Positions 34,222 through 44,658 of a DNA stretch of 64,000 nucleotides are shown piece after piece (positions within the stretch are counted from its first letter, which is position 1; the number at the start of each line of letters is the position of its first letter). The translations under genes were made by a program, and so were the position numbers. A model generated the notes under the pieces. It made no database searches. It was not told the origin of the DNA and saw only the letters and a program-made list of their open reading frames with translations. Origin of the DNA: Perca fluviatilis (taxonomy: Eukaryota > Chordata > Actinopteri > Perciformes > Percidae); NCBI RefSeq assembly GCF_010015445.1, contig NC_053116.1, positions 39,950,740 through 40,014,739 of the forward strand, written 5' to 3'.

Positions 34222-34839
34222 TGTGGTGGCAAATTTTATTTTAACCATTTGTTTAATGATATTAACCATTGGTTTGATTCTTTTATAACGCCAAGATTTA
34301 GCTTCTTCATGTGTAGATTCAAAAGGCTCCAAGTGAAATAGTTGGCAACCGTGAACTATAGCCCAGTAGAGTTATTTAGTTCTACTAGCCTGAACCTTCT
34401 CACATTGTTGTCTTTTGCTTAGATAGAAGTGGAGAAGGCCGATGACTGTTTACGACAGTGAGAACTACGTAGGATTCTGTCTCCTGAGATAAATTGTTGT
34501 TTAGGCTAATGTTAGGAACAGAGAGCAGAGGGGAAGGTGAGACAATGGTTTGACTTTTCATGATGTCCTCTTTTCAACTATGGCCATACTAAAAGATACA
34601 TTTAGAGGGGTGGCTTAACAGAGTTTCTTCACTATATGATGTGTGGATGTTTAGACTTTAGGTTAGAAAGACATTTTCAGTTGTGCTTGCGTGTACCTTT
34701 GAAACTGTGTTTTCTCCATTTGCAAATGTAAATAAATATTCTAAGACCAAACTTTGGTTTAATTCTCAAACAGTAGTTCGTTTTGATTTTTATCACGAAT
34801 ATCACTAACTCTGCTGCTTCAGGGAAAACTTCCACCACA
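34222..34839 (+). repeat. 3' LTR of the endogenous retrovirus
   Basis: 618 bp, about 98% identical to the 5' LTR by direct comparison. It ends CCACCACA and is followed by the CCAG target duplication and the remainder of the inverted slc6a8 exon. Confidence 0.9.
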
Positions 34840-34949
34840 CCAGACGCAGAAGTAAACCATAACCCAGACGGCCATCAGACACAACCGTGAGCTCCCAGTT
34901 AAACTCTCCAGTGTCCCCAAGACCTGAAGAGATGTTCATCACCTTGTTC
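34840..34949 (-). pseudogene. slc6a8 exon copy, 5' fragment, frameshifted
   Basis: This is the reverse complement of the exon at 6203-6335, with its acceptor (CTGAACAG in + sense after 34949) preserved. One extra base near 34885 disrupts the TM4 frame, and a Leu codon has become Met. With the fragment at 26231-26258 it makes up the full exon, split by the retrovirus. Confidence 0.85.
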
Positions 34950-34988
34950 CTGAACAGAAAGAGAGAGAGGGAAGAGGACGTTTACATT

Positions 34989-35494
34989 AGGGATGCACCA
35001 AATCCAGTTTTGGGGTGGGCTCCAGCCAAATACTGAATCCACTGGTTAAGATTCAGCCGAACGAAACTGAATACCGAATCCTCCTCCCATCATCAGTCCA
35101 TTAACACAGTAAACACATTAATGAAGTAAACAATGTTGCACAACTTATATTCTTTCAGATGTGTCATACCATATGTTGTAAGAGCGGCCATGTTGTGTAT
35201 AGTTTAGGGTGAATTGAATGGCCTTCTTTTGACTGAAAGTACTGCCAAACAAAAACTTTTCTGCTCACCAGTTCCATTTCCACTTCATCACAGCCTGCTG
35301 CATTGAACGCGCACCTCACGTAAACACCTTCCTGTAATCAACGGCGCCGTCACTATGGCGACCAGCGTAACGCGCAAGCGTAGGGTTTGGTTCACTGGGG
35401 AAAAAATTCTACAGTTCGCCAGAAACCATAACCCCGACAAAAAGCCCAATATTCAGCCCAATCTGAAGCCAAATCCTGGATTCCGTGCATCCCT
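34989..35494. mobile_element. Inverted duplicate of the 5606-6169 MITE
   Basis: Terminal AGGGATGCAC / GTGCATCCCT ends are retained. It is about 60 bp shorter than the arm-1 copy owing to internal deletions. Confidence 0.75.
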
Positions 35495-36395
35495 GGTTTA
35501 CATCGACCCAACATAAACATCAGATCAGCCAGTTTTATCAGTTTGATGATAAACTCAAATCAATCATTTACCTGCCACCCATAAACACAAAATTAATTGT
35601 GTTGTGTTAATGTATTAAAAGCTTGTTGTTGGGGGGAGATTATTAGACAACCCGTTGTTATGTTGTTGTTACTGTACAGTGACTTTACTCCTCCACAATC
35701 ATTCTTTGACCTTGACTTTGACTTATTGCTGATCATGTGGTTTTGTAACTAACAACATAGACCTGTAGCACTGTCACTGGCAGAATTAGTCAAAACCCAG
35801 CTAATTTGGGACTTCATTTGAAAACGCATGGAACGGTACAAGGACATGGTGCAAGAATATGAGGAGAGCTGCCTTGTACCGCTGTTTGGATTTGTGCTAC
35901 GCTAAAGGAATTTTGCAGTCAGCTGTTGCTATAAAGCGATGCAGGAGCTAGGTGCTAATGCTAACCTGTCCATCATCGGATCACCGGATTTTTGACCCGG
36001 AGCTCAGCCGTGGGAAGTATGATTGGTGCTACACTTTAATGGCCATTTAAATTGCGTGAACACACAACTATGCTTAAACCCAATGCATTGGTTGAATACA
36101 AGGGTGGATAATAGACTTTACACTGATGGACTATCACTGAGTCGGGACTTTACTTTTAATGTTATTAAACAAAAAGAAATAAGTACCCCTCGTCCTAAAA
36201 TGGTCCTAAATTGATAAGAGAGTTTTTTCTTGCTTTATGATTAAAGGGTCGGTAAGAAGCAGCTGAGCTTTGTGTGTTTGTCCAATCAGCAAAGGTCACC
36301 CTGGCAACGCCATCCCCAAAACTTTCTGCACTTTCAGAAAGTACCTCCACCCATCAGTTACAATTTTTGTGGGGTAAAATAACTTAATTTAATTT

Positions 36396-37121
36396 AGAGG
36401 TGTCCTAGCAGACCTTGCTTAAGTAGAAATTTTGGGTATCAATACTTTACTGGAGTAATTATTTTTACAGCAGACTTTTTACTTCTCCTTACATTTTCAC
36501 GCAATTATCTGTACTTTCTACTCCTTACATTTTAAAAATAGCATCTTTACTCCTATTTCAGTTCACCTTGTTTTCAGTCCAGCGCGTCATCGTTAAAAAA
36601 AAATAAAACTATCCAGATAAATCGCTCCGTCCGAGGAGAGTAAATGTGATTGTGGTTGGATGAGAAGTATAAACATATACTATTCCGACACCCTATTGGT
36701 TTGTACACCTGCACAGACCCGGTGCTAATACACGGCCCGGTGCCTTAATGACCGTTATGTACTGGACCGAATAGCAACAATTTCGGTACACAAGCTGTTG
36801 TTTTTTAGATCAACTTTTTATTGTTTTTATATCTTTTAGAACAGAACAGTCAGATACAATTGAAAAAGGTGCTTCCTTTTTTTGTTGAGGTGGGGTAGTG
36901 CACTATAGGCCCCTGTGGTGCTAATCCTTTGTCCTTAATGGCACTTTTTCCCCTTACATTACTTTTACTTTTATATTTCAAGTAGTTTTGAAACCAGTAC
37001 TTTTACTCTTTTACTTGAGTAAAAAGCGTGAGTTGATACTTCAACTTCTACAGAAGTCTTTTCAAACCCTAGTATCTATACCTCTACTTGAGTAATGAAC
37101 ATGAATACTTTTGACACCTCT
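36396..37121. mobile_element. Short inverted-repeat element (AGAGGTGTC ends)
   Basis: The left end AGAGGTGTC is the exact reverse complement of the right end GACACCTCT. The interior is non-coding and rich in 'TACTTTTACTT' and 'CTTGAGTAA' motifs that I recognise from a common teleost repeat. It interrupts arm 2 relative to arm 1 (near 4705) and replaced about 25 bp of target. Confidence 0.65.
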
Positions 37122-37394
37122 GGTTTGCTAGTAACGGGGGAAAGTTCCTGTGGTCGAAAACAACCTTTAGACTAGGTTTCTTTAATCACCCATTAACCAT
37201 TATTCATTTACACTCTTCTATAATAAGAGAACTGCTGCCATTTCTTGTAAATACTGAAGGGAAGGGGAGGCGCGCTTTGTGCAGCAGCGTCTACAGTTTT
37301 GATTAAGTGCTTCTTGTTAATGGCCAGGGAGGGCCAGGTACCATATAAAGTTTTAATTTCACTTTCATTGTGTAGGTTATTCCTGGGTGTGGTT

Positions 37395-37540
37395 GGGCTC
37401 ATATATAGAGCCTTTTCTAAGGAGCTGCAGGAGACACACTCTGAACTCTGTTTTAACTTCAGCTGCAGTATCTACTCTGTACTCTTTAACCCAAACAAGA
37501 ACACCAAGTATTACAACCTAAACATGGCCAGCAACTTTGG
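37395..37540 (+). promoter_or_regulatory. Candidate promoter and first exon
   Basis: A TATATA box at 37401-37406 is followed by a ~120-bp leader and an ATG in good context (AAACATGG) at 37524. That ATG encodes MASNF and then meets a possible splice donor (G|GTTAAG). Nothing downstream can be joined with certainty. This is speculative. Confidence 0.3.
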
Positions 37541-37544
37541 TTAA

Positions 37545-38110
37545 GTCAAGATGCTGTATCGATTTGTTATATTCTTTATGTTTTGATCACTATTATGAAT
37601 AATAGTATAACAGTGATCACTGCTGAATCTAATGTATATAATGTCTTTGTGTAGCTCCTATAGACTAATGCTTCCATAGACAGAGCCTACTGGGTAGTTA
37701 AACTTAAAAGGATTTTACTCTATAACAAAAAGGTCTATCTCTGTATGGATCCTTACCATAATGTAATCAGACAGAATTATAATCTGATCCTGTCAGTGGC
37801 AAGAACAAAACTCATGGTTGATGGAAATTGACGATGTCTATTTGATTAGACATCATGATTACATTACAGCACGGTTTGTGGCTGCCGGTTACAGCGTTCT
37901 TGCTCAAAAACTCGACCAAATTCAAAGATTCTTGTACACATTAGTCACTTAGACACTAATGCATGGTGTACTTTAAAATACCTGGTGCCTTTTCCTGTAA
38001 TATAGTGAACTAAACAATATATGGAAGCCATATTAGATCATGGAAAGAAAGCCAAATAAGCCAACATTATAAGCCACATTGTAAATATTCACACAATGGA
38101 TTTCCTGTAG
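37545..38110. other. Non-coding stretch
   Basis: AT-rich DNA without a recognisable gene or repeat boundary. Confidence 0.5.
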
Positions 38111-38119
38111 GATTAACTA

Positions 38120-38795
38120 CAATGCATGTACACAGGGGCGAATAGGGGAAAGTTAGGAAAATTCTAAAGGCCCATGACTGACAGGGGCGCCCCCCAAAAT
38201 AGGTAAAGACCAACAACCCCGTTAACATGGGTATTTTTATGAAATATAGCCTAGGCCTATATATTTTAATGGGAGAGGAATTACATATTGGCTTTTTGAG
38301 CGCCGGTCGTATGTAATCCATCGGTTTGAATTATGTTTTATATTTTGTATTTTGTCGCTGTCACGCTTCCACTGCCAGGGTTGCAACTGAAATAATAGTC
38401 TAAGAAGAATTTTTTATTTTGATTTAACGTTACTTGGCAACATTGTGGTCTACTGTAGTTCTGGTGCATCTACTGACTGCAACTAAACACCGTCACTGAG
38501 TGCGCTGAGTGCGGTCAATATGGATGTTTACTTTTCCGGGAGATATTTAACTTTTACTGCCAAAAACAAGTAAAAACAAAGAGATGACCACAATTACAGT
38601 TGTGTTTTCCATAAACTGTCTTAGCCTATTATTTCAGTTGCAACCCGCGGGAACGAGCACAAATACAAAATAAAAACATAATTCAAACCGATGTGCGAAG
38701 CGATAGCGGCTCAGGCAATCATGTAATTCCCTCCCATTATAAATAAACTATGGCTATAAAAATACCCATGTTAACGGGTTGTTGTTCTTAATGTT
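38120..38795. repeat. Foldback structure carrying an inverted array fragment
   Basis: Two arms of about 190-200 bp (38205-38410 and 38600-38795) are imperfect reverse complements: CCCGTTAACATGGGTATTTT versus AAAATACCCATGTTAACGGG at the outer ends, GGTTGCAACTGAAATAATAG at the inner ends. Between them, 38410-38590 is the reverse complement of part of the tandem monomer (from CTCTTTGTTTTTACTTG to the ACCACAATGTTG region). Just outside, 38120-38200 is a direct-orientation monomer piece. Confidence 0.8.
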
Positions 38796-38817
38796 TTAAC
38801 TTTTATGAGCGCACCCT

Positions 38818-38821
38818 CTCT

Positions 38822-38852
<31 letters not shown>
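38818..38852. repeat. (CT)n microsatellite
   Basis: About 35 bp of pyrimidines, with a perfect (CT)12-13 core. Confidence 0.9.
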
Positions 38853-38854
38853 CA

Positions 38855-39510
38855 CCGAGCTCCGCCTGATCTTGTTTAAGAACGGTGACGCCGTTATCAA
38901 TCGACCTTTTGATTGGTCAGTAGGCGGTGCTTTAACAATGGTTGATGTTTGATCTCCAGGCTACGCCAATAAAACGGCCGCTTTTTCACGCTATTTCAAA
39001 CAGACATTTCAACCTCTCCGTTTTCAGAAAAGTGTTCGTTTACATTTACCCGTGTATATATATGTGTCGTTAATGCAGTCAAGAGCACGCCAGACCAGTA
39101 GGTGGCGGTGTAAAGCGAAGCTCAAGCCCACGTTAGCCAATCAGAATCCCCAAAATAGCAACGACAGCAACCAATCACTTCCTCTTTCTCTCTCGGCTGC
39201 CTAGACCTCCATTATATCTCGGTTTGTACGCGAAACGTGCAACGAATTCCAAAATCTCCATTCTGGCCGGAGTTTTTATAAAGACTTCGTTTTCAGAGGA
39301 GAATTCTCCGTTTGCGTGTAGGCGAAGGGCACAAAGCGAAGGGAAATGTCTCCATTTGTAAAAATAACCATGTATGTGTAAACAGGGCCTTAACCTGCTT
39401 CCGACCAGGTTAGGTGTTCAGCATGAGTTACCACGGTGATTGAACCCGATAACAAGTGATCCACCTTCGTAGTGCAGAAAATCCTGGGTTGAGCCTTAAG
39501 TTGTCAGCTG
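38855..39510. mobile_element. Inverted, interrupted copy of the 1480-2170 element
   Basis: 38870-38955 (AACGGTGACGCCGTTATCAA, GTAGGCGGTGC) and 39392-39510 (ACCAGGTTAGGTGTTCAGCA, ATCCTGGGTTGAGCC) are reverse complements of successive parts of 1484-1690. The intervening ~420 bp, ending GTGTAAACAGGGCC, looks like a second short element inserted into it. Confidence 0.6.
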
Positions 39511-39716
39511 TGTAACATTTGTTTTGTCATGTCGTTGTTTCTTCATGCCTGTCAGCCTGTCCTTCTTCCTCCAGAAATCAAACGAACACGTCTTTTTAGA
39601 ATTTCTTAACACTAGCTACAGACTAGTGCTAGCCTACATTTAATCACCATGTAATTAGTGCAGGGAAACGTTTAGCAATATTTTCATATTAAATCATTGT
39701 CCCCCGCCCCTTTTAG

Positions 39717-39788
39717 CAGCCTCAACAACAGATGAGTGCAGCAGCCCAGTCTCCCCTAACGGTGATCCTCCCTGTACCAGTGAAGAAG
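39717..39788 (+). pseudogene. Exon-2-like block of a hAT/ZMYM-like gene (repeated in each monomer)
   Basis: A 72-bp block lies between a pyrimidine-rich acceptor (CCCCTTTTAG) and a GTGAGC donor. In other monomers it encodes EESAAAQSPLTV...PVPVKK-like text, which resembles the N-terminal region of fish hAT-derived/ZMYM1-like proteins. Equivalent blocks lie near 42646-42714, 43658-43731, 46903-46975, 47918-47988, 51152-51224, 52177-52250, 55382-55454 and 56392-56464. The rest of such a gene is absent, so only this piece has been amplified. Identification is tentative. Confidence 0.45.
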
Positions 39789-40393
39789 GTGAGCAACATT
39801 GTGTTCAATGACATGCCAGTTATTAGAGAGAAACGTTTGGGTTACCAGGAGTCCTTTGTTCTTATTCATAACTTTTAATTTGATGTCACTGGTACTGTTA
39901 GTTTGTTATGACCATATTCCAAACTTAAAACCCTTTTGATTTAGTGATCACTTCATACTAGACTTGCATGCATGTACAAATCACCAGCAGTACATATTGT
40001 GCTGGTACTAGTATTGAACTAAAGAAGCAAGACAGTTGCAAGGCTTTAATTAGAGTTATGTAAAGCTTTTATGGGACAGTTAGGTCCTAGAGATGTGATG
40101 ACAACAGCTGTGCAAAGGAGGCCCAGGGGTGCTGAATAGGGGAAAGTTAGGACAATTCCAAGGGCCCATGACTGACAGGGGCCCCAAAAAATGGTAAAAA
40201 CTAATATAAAATTATTAAACCATCATCATTCTGTATATATTTTTCATATAGAGTAATACAATTAATGATCTCTTTGTTTACTTATGTTTTGGCAGTAAAA
40301 GTTAAATATCTCCCAGAAAAAGTAAACATCCATATTGACCGACCACCCCCTGTATCTGCATGAAATGGTTTGGTCCTGCCTTAGCGCACTCAG

Positions 40394-41245
40394 GGCCTGA
40401 TTTACTAACACTAAGCGCAGTTTGCGCTCGCGTTTGTTTATGCGAGGTTCGGTAATAGCGCACGCTATGCTTCCACATTTTGCGTAGTATTTATCAACCC
40501 TGACACCCATCAGCCAATCAGCGTCTTTCTCCGCCTACTAGACCCGGAGATTGCGCTGTAAAAGCGGTACTGTTGCTATGATACGGCTGAGTGCAGACTG
40601 CGATATTCCCACTGCTGATGCTATGACTGTTTAAAATGATCCGTGATGCCAATATTTGTAATGTAGCCAGGAGTTTAACAACTGCTGGAATGGGATGTGA
40701 ACGCTGAGTTGGGAGATTCAATTACATCTTTGATTTCTTCCAATAACTCTAATATTCACCGGCTGCTTGATCTGTAACGCTAAATGATGTTGTGTTCACT
40801 GACAAAGTGTGATTCTCGTGTTAACGATATTTTCAGCCTCTCCTATGTCTTCGTCTTGCTCATATTACTGTTGCCATTTCAACAGCGGCATAAAGGTCTA
40901 CGAGGAAACTGGACTGCGGCTGGTTTAGACCTGCTTTTAAGGCGGGAGAATTTCCCCCGCAGAATAGAGGCGCGCTCTGACTGACAGTCTTTGTAAATAC
41001 CACGGGATATATAATTAGGGGCACTTGCGCTTATCCTCCCACCTTTTGGGTGGAACTCCCACTTTCCAAACGACCCTCCCCCGCCGCATATTGAAAGCGC
41101 AACTTGTCTCTTCTTCGCTCATGTGGCAGACAATCTGCGATTTTAACCAAGTGCCCCGTTTGTAAATAGCCCGCATCGGTTACGTCCGTCTTTGCGACCA
41201 ATTAGCGCCTGGAAACAGGCGCAAGCGGCTTGATAAATCTAGCCT
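40394..41245. mobile_element. TCAG-TSD inverted-repeat element, copy 1
   Basis: The ends GGCCTGATTTACTAA and (reverse complement) AGGCTAGATTTATCAAG are imperfect inverted repeats. TCAG flanks both sides, while B monomers show a single CACTCAGTGACGG at the same place. Length 852 bp, no transposase. Class undetermined. Confidence 0.75.
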
Positions 41246-41377
41246 TCAGTGACGGTGTTTAGTTGCAGTCAGTAGATGCGCCAAAACTACAGTAGACCAC
41301 AATGTTGCAAAGTAACATTAAATCATAATATGGTTTTCAAAAAAGGAAAGAGAGAAAGAGAGAGAGAATGAAATAAG

Positions 41378-41696
41378 CAGTGTTTGGAATAACGCCCTTT
41401 AATAGAAGGGTGTTCGGTAACGAGGTTATTTTTTCAGTAACGGGGTAATCTAACTAATTACTTTTCCCATCGATACAACGCCGTTAACGTTACTGGACGT
41501 TAAATGAGGTGCGTTACTGCGCACTGATTGAATAAACTGTGTAATCCGAACGCACCCCTGGCTCGCAGCTAGTGAGGAGGTGGGTTAATAACGAGGTAAG
41601 CGATTATGATTGGCTAAGGCAGAGTCATATTTCATTGCTAGCCAATCAGAGCCAGTGTTTTACACACATGGCAGCGCACACGCGCCACACACAAAA

Positions 41697-41763
<67 letters not shown>

Positions 41764-42520
41764 CAGCTAAACAGAGATTCGATGAAGCAGCAGAGATGGC
41801 GAGTCAGGAGCAATCCGATGAAAAGTTGGCATTTTCAAGCTGGAGATATAAGAACTACTTCAAATCCATTGCGGTCAAAGGCAAGAACGTGCATGTAATG
41901 TGTACATTATGTCCAGGAGCAAAGACTTTGTCGACATCCATTGTAAGCAACTCTAATTTAATGAAACATCTCACAACGACACGCATCTACAAAGCTAGTG
42001 GCCAAAACACCGATACCTCCACCACAGATGATAGCTCGCCATCTGCTAGCAGAAGAACTCAGAGCAAAGTCCTCCAAGCGCAAAAGCCTCTACAACAAAA
42101 CCTATGACACATGATGTTCAACCGTATGACAGGCAGGTATGTTGTTAAAAGTATATGTGTCATATAAGTTTTATATGGTGTAACGGTTTACTTTTCTTAT
42201 AAAAAGATAATACTTGAAGTGCAGGATAAATCTCTTGCTCTCTGTCGACATGCAATAAATGTCGAAAGTTATGTACGTTAAACACCTGTCTGTTCTACTC
42301 ATTTCAACCGACTTGTGAAAACTGCTAAGAAAAATCCAAATTCTTTGACATATAGCAAGTTTTTTTTAAAGTAACACGCAAATAGTTACTTTCCCTGGTA
42401 ACGAGTTACTTTTATTATAGAGTAATTCTGTTACTAACTCAGTTACTTTTTGAACAAGTAGTGAGTAACTATAATTAATTACCTAATTATAATTTTTTAA
42501 AGTAACGTTTCCCAACACTG
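41378..42520 (+). mobile_element. hAT element with truncated transposase, copy 1
   Basis: The left end CAGTGTTTGGAATAACG and right end (reverse complement) CAGTGTTGGGAAACGTTAC are inverted repeats. GAAATAAG (8 bp) is duplicated on both sides, and B monomers hold one GAAATAAG at the empty site. The interior has CAAT-like ATTGGCTA/AGCCAATCAG motifs, a (CA)n tract at about 41700-41762 and a short BED-finger frame. Confidence 0.88.
41796..42107 (+). CDS. hAT transposase N-terminal fragment with BED-type zinc finger, copy 1
   Basis: The frame starts at MASQEQSDEKLAFSSWRYKN, an ATG about 33 bp after the CA tract, and runs 103 codons. CTLC and later NSNLMKHLTTTR fit a BED finger (CxxC...HxxxH) whose final His is replaced by Arg. 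The polypeptide then becomes Ser/Thr-rich and stops. Functional hAT transposases exceed 500 residues, so this is a first-exon remnant. The upstream CA-repeat codons belonging to the same open frame are not part of the protein. Copies lie at 46080, 50325 and 54558. Confidence 0.6.
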   Translation: MASQEQSDEKLAFSSWRYKNYFKSIAVKGKNVHVMCTLCPGAKTLSTSIVSNSNLMKHLTTTRIYKASGQNTDTSTTDDSSPSASRRTQSKVLQAQKPLQQNL

Positions 42521-42528
42521 GAAATAAG

Positions 42529-43550
42529 CTAGCTAGCTACAGACTAGTGCTAGCCTACATTTAATCACCATGTAATCAGTGCAGGGAAACGTTTAGCAAT
42601 ATTTTCATATTAAATCATTGTCCCCGCCCCCTCCCCTTTACGCAGCATCAACAGATGAGTCAGCAGCAGCCCAGTCTCCCCCCTAACGGTGATCCTCCTG
42701 TACCAGTGAAGAAGGTGAGCAACATTGTGTTCAATGACATGCCAGTTATTAGAGAGAAACGTTTGGGTTACCAGGAGTCCTTTGTTCTTATTCATAACTT
42801 TTAATTTGATGTCACTGGTACTGTTAGTTTGTTATGACCATATTCCAAACTTAAAACCTTTTGATTTAGTGATCACTTCATACTAGACTTGCATGCATGT
42901 ACAAATCACCAGCAGTACATATTGTGCTGGTACTAGTATTGAACTAAAAGAAGCAAGACAGTTGCAAGGCTTTAATTAGAGTTATGTAAAGCTTTTGATG
43001 GGACAGTTAGGTCCTAGAGATGTGATGACAACAGCTGTGCAAAGGAGGCCCAGGGGTGCTGAATAGGGGGAAAGTTAGGACAATTCCAAGGGCCCATGAC
43101 TGACAGGGGCCCTAAAAATAGGTAAAAACTAATATAAAATTATTAAACCATCATCATTCTGTATATATTTTTCAAATATAATAATACAATTAATAATCTC
43201 TTTGTTTTTACTTGTTTTGGGCAGTAAAAGTTAAATATCTCCCAGAAAAAGTAAACATCCATATTGGACCGACCATCCCCCTGTATCTGCATGAAATGGT
43301 TTGGTCCTGCCTTAGCCGCACTCAGTGACGGTGTTTAGTTGCAGTCAGTAGATGCGCCAGAACTACAGTTACCACAATGTTGTCAAGCAACATTAAATCA
43401 AAATATGGTTTTCAAAAAAGGAAAGAGAGAAAAGAGAGAGAGGAAAGACAAAGGAAAGGTTGTCAAACTGTAACCCAGTTTTTCACCAAGAAAGGTGGGT
43501 AGTCTGTGAGTGGTATTAAACTGTTGGCTTAATGTCCATAGTGAAATAAG
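42529..43550 (+). repeat. Array unit B1 (empty sites)
   Basis: A 1,022-bp monomer without the two transposons. An exon-1-like block ending at 43494 (donor GTGGGT) reads in one frame as KYGFQKRKERKEREERQRKG and then TVTQFFTKK, a basic N-terminus like that of hAT/ZMYM-like proteins. It lies 163 bp before the exon-2-like block of the next unit. Confidence 0.85.
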
Positions 43551-44658
43551 CTAGCTAGCTACAGACTAGTGCTAGCCTACATTTAATCACCATGTAATCA
43601 GTGCAGGGAAACGTTTAGCAATATTTTCATATTAAATCATTGTCCCCGCCCCTTTAGCAGCCTCAACAACAGAGGAGTCAGCAGCAGCCCAGTCTCCCCT
43701 AACGGTGACCCTCCCTGTACCAGTGAAGAAGGTGAGCAACATTGTGTTCAATGACATGCCAGTTATTAGAGAGAAACGTTTGGGTTACCAGGAGTCCTTT
43801 GTTCTTATTCATAACTTTTAATTTGATGTCACTGGTACTGTTAGTTTGTTATGACCATATTACAAACCTAAAAACCCTTTTGATTTAGTGATCACTTGAT
43901 CTGTTTTGTAGCACTATAATAACCCTGGTGTGGATATTCCATTTTACATGTCCACTTTATTTTCTTACCTTAATAAATCAGGTGTTTTCATTTTTTTAAT
44001 TTATTTTGATTGAAAAGTTAATATGCTGTATATTTAAGTTTGTTTGTTCTTCTTTTTAAAATCTCTAATTAATAATTATAATAATAATTAATAATAATAA
44101 TTTTGTTAAGATCATTTTCCATTTTGTCAAATTCTACAATGGAAATACATTGAGACTGTAAAAGATGGCCTTCAGTACATTTTTATGGTTGCTTTTAATC
44201 TTGCATCAAATAGTGAACTGCATACTAGACTTGCATGCATGTACAAATCACCAGCAGTACATATTGTGCTGGTACTAGTATTGAACTAAAAGACGCAAGA
44301 CAGTTGCAAGGCTTTAATTAGAGTTATGTAAAGCTTTTGATGGGACAGTTAGGTCCTAGAGATGTGGTGACAACAGCTGTGCAAAGGAGGCCCAGGGGTG
44401 CTGAATAGGGGAGTTAGGACAATTCCAAGGGCCCATGACTGACAGGGGCCCCCAAAAGTAGGTAAAAACTATTATAAAATTATTAAACCATCATCATTCA
44501 GTATATATTTTTACATAGTAATACAATTAATGATCTCTTTGTTTTACTTGTTTTTGGCAGTAAAAGTTAAATATCTCCCAGAAAAAGTAAACATCCATAT
44601 TGACCGACCACCCCCTGTATCTGCATGAAATGGTTTGGTCCTGCCTTAGCGCACTCAG

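Larger units (their letters stand above)
26259..34839 (+). mobile_element. Endogenous retrovirus, class I/epsilon-like, 8.6 kb, defective
   Basis: Two direct LTRs (26259-26874 and 34222-34839), both starting TGTGGTGGC and ending CCACCACA, flank a 7.3-kb interior. CCAG is duplicated at 26255-26258 and 34840-34843, a retroviral 4-bp TSD. The intact target is visible in arm 1, where it is slc6a8 exon sequence. The interior shows a repetitive leader, Gag with capsid and nucleocapsid traces, a protease active-site segment and an RT N-terminal segment in order, then about 3 kb without recognisable pol or env. Counting by eye, the LTRs differ by about 8 substitutions and 2 single-base indels. Confidence 0.88.
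22041..37235 (-). repeat. Arm 2 of the large inverted duplication, expanded by insertions
   Basis: Reverse-complement matches to 4600-11590 occur in four blocks: 22041-22081, 26001-26258, 34840-36395 and 37122-37235. The gaps are explained by three insertions (22082-26000, 26259-34839, 36396-37121), each with TG..CA ends, LTRs or inverted repeats. Arm 2 lacks the L2 LINE present in arm 1. It therefore shows several pre-insertion sites and provides a relative chronology. Confidence 0.88.
39608..42528 (+). repeat. Array unit A1
   Basis: First unit, carrying the TCAG-TSD element and the hAT. Unlike A2-A5 it lacks a ~340-bp AT-rich segment (between GTGATCACTT and CATACTAGAC), in which respect it resembles B monomers. 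It may be a recombinant. The exon-2-like block is at 39717-39788. Confidence 0.85.

Noticed and set aside
41610..42107. 165-codon frame with a long His-Thr run (and similar frames at 45867, 50182, 54405)
   Set aside because: The His-Thr run is the CA microsatellite. Only the part from MASQEQSDEK is protein-like.
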